In this document: piece after piece, positions 6,064-6,109 of the stretch
Numbering within the stretch: position 1 is the stretch's first letter
How the letters are laid out: every line of letters starts with the position of its first letter
Source: Verrucomicrobiales bacterium
GTDB taxonomy: Bacteria; Verrucomicrobiota; Verrucomicrobiia; Verrucomicrobiales; Akkermansiaceae
Assembly (NCBI GenBank): GCA_003483645.1
Contig: DMYM01000228.1
Coordinates: 1 to 6,109 of the forward strand
Length of the DNA: 6,109 bases
Reading direction: 5' to 3'
Position numbers and translations under genes: made by a program
Notes under the pieces: model-generated
What the model saw: only the letters and a program-made list of their open reading frames with translations
Told to the model about the DNA's origin: nothing
The model's database searches: none

Positions 6064-6109
6064 TTTTCCAACAAGGAAAGACCCCGGGCTTCGCTCTAGA
6101 GGAAAGGGA

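Noticed and set aside
6064..6080. Hairpin TTTCC-AACAA-GGAAA after the MBL-fold gene
   Set aside because: The stem is only 5 bp, weak and AT-rich, and no T-run follows, so I do not call a terminator.
6098..6109. Purine-rich AGAGGAAAGGGA at the right edge, possibly a ribosome binding site for a next gene
   Set aside because: The start codon would lie outside the window, so it cannot be supported.

Overview
This window comes from a GC-rich bacterial chromosome (GC above 50% by eye). It carries ordinary housekeeping and envelope genes and shows no sign of a mobile element, CRISPR array, RNA gene or defence island. My best guess at lineage is Verrucomicrobiota, perhaps the Opitutae/Puniceicoccales side. 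The reasons are a LolA-like 'lipoprotein-sorting' protein, a DUF3108 exported protein, and a DNA polymerase III delta' subunit with no zinc-ribbon cysteines and a long charged helical insertion. This is inference from remembered family appearance, not from a search. Almost no start codon has a convincing Shine-Dalgarno sequence, which makes several starts uncertain.

Layout, left to right. (1) Bases 1-281, minus strand: the N-terminal part of an exported LolA-like protein that runs off the left edge. (2) Bases 282-532: a divergent intergenic region with an 8-bp inverted repeat (GTTGATAC...GTATCAAC) and a possible minus-strand promoter. (3) Bases 533-1525, plus strand: a 330-residue protein with a probable N-terminal winged helix and a C-terminal domain that looks like a degenerate PD-(D/E)XK nuclease fold. 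(4) Bases 1526-1665: a convergent gap with a perfect 14-base palindrome and a bulged hairpin just after the fabG stop. (5) Bases 1666-2421, minus strand: fabG, the 3-oxoacyl-ACP reductase of fatty acid synthesis. (6) Bases 2544-3587, minus strand: holB, the clamp-loader delta' subunit, reading toward fabG. (7) Bases 3732-4139, plus strand: hisI, phosphoribosyl-AMP cyclohydrolase, divergent from holB. (8) Bases 4140-4414: an intergenic region ending in an operator-like near-palindrome (TTTAAACAATTGTTTGAA). (9) Bases 4415-5215, plus strand: an exported DUF3108 protein. (10) Bases 5216-5448: an intergenic region with two compact hairpins and an AT-rich promoter-like patch. (11) Bases 5449-6063, plus strand: a small glyoxalase-II-like metallo-beta-lactamase-fold hydrolase. 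Bases 6064-6109 hold no gene.

The genes do not form one pathway. fabG and holB may be co-transcribed (same strand, about 122 bases apart), an arrangement that recalls the fab-tmk-holB neighbourhood of other bacteria. hisI stands alone without other his genes. The two exported proteins at 1-281 and 4415-5215 probably both serve the cell envelope. I found no convincing new system. The items most worth a second look are the operator-like palindrome upstream of the DUF3108 gene, the inverted repeat in the first divergent region, and the nuclease-like protein that seems to lack its catalytic E-x-K.
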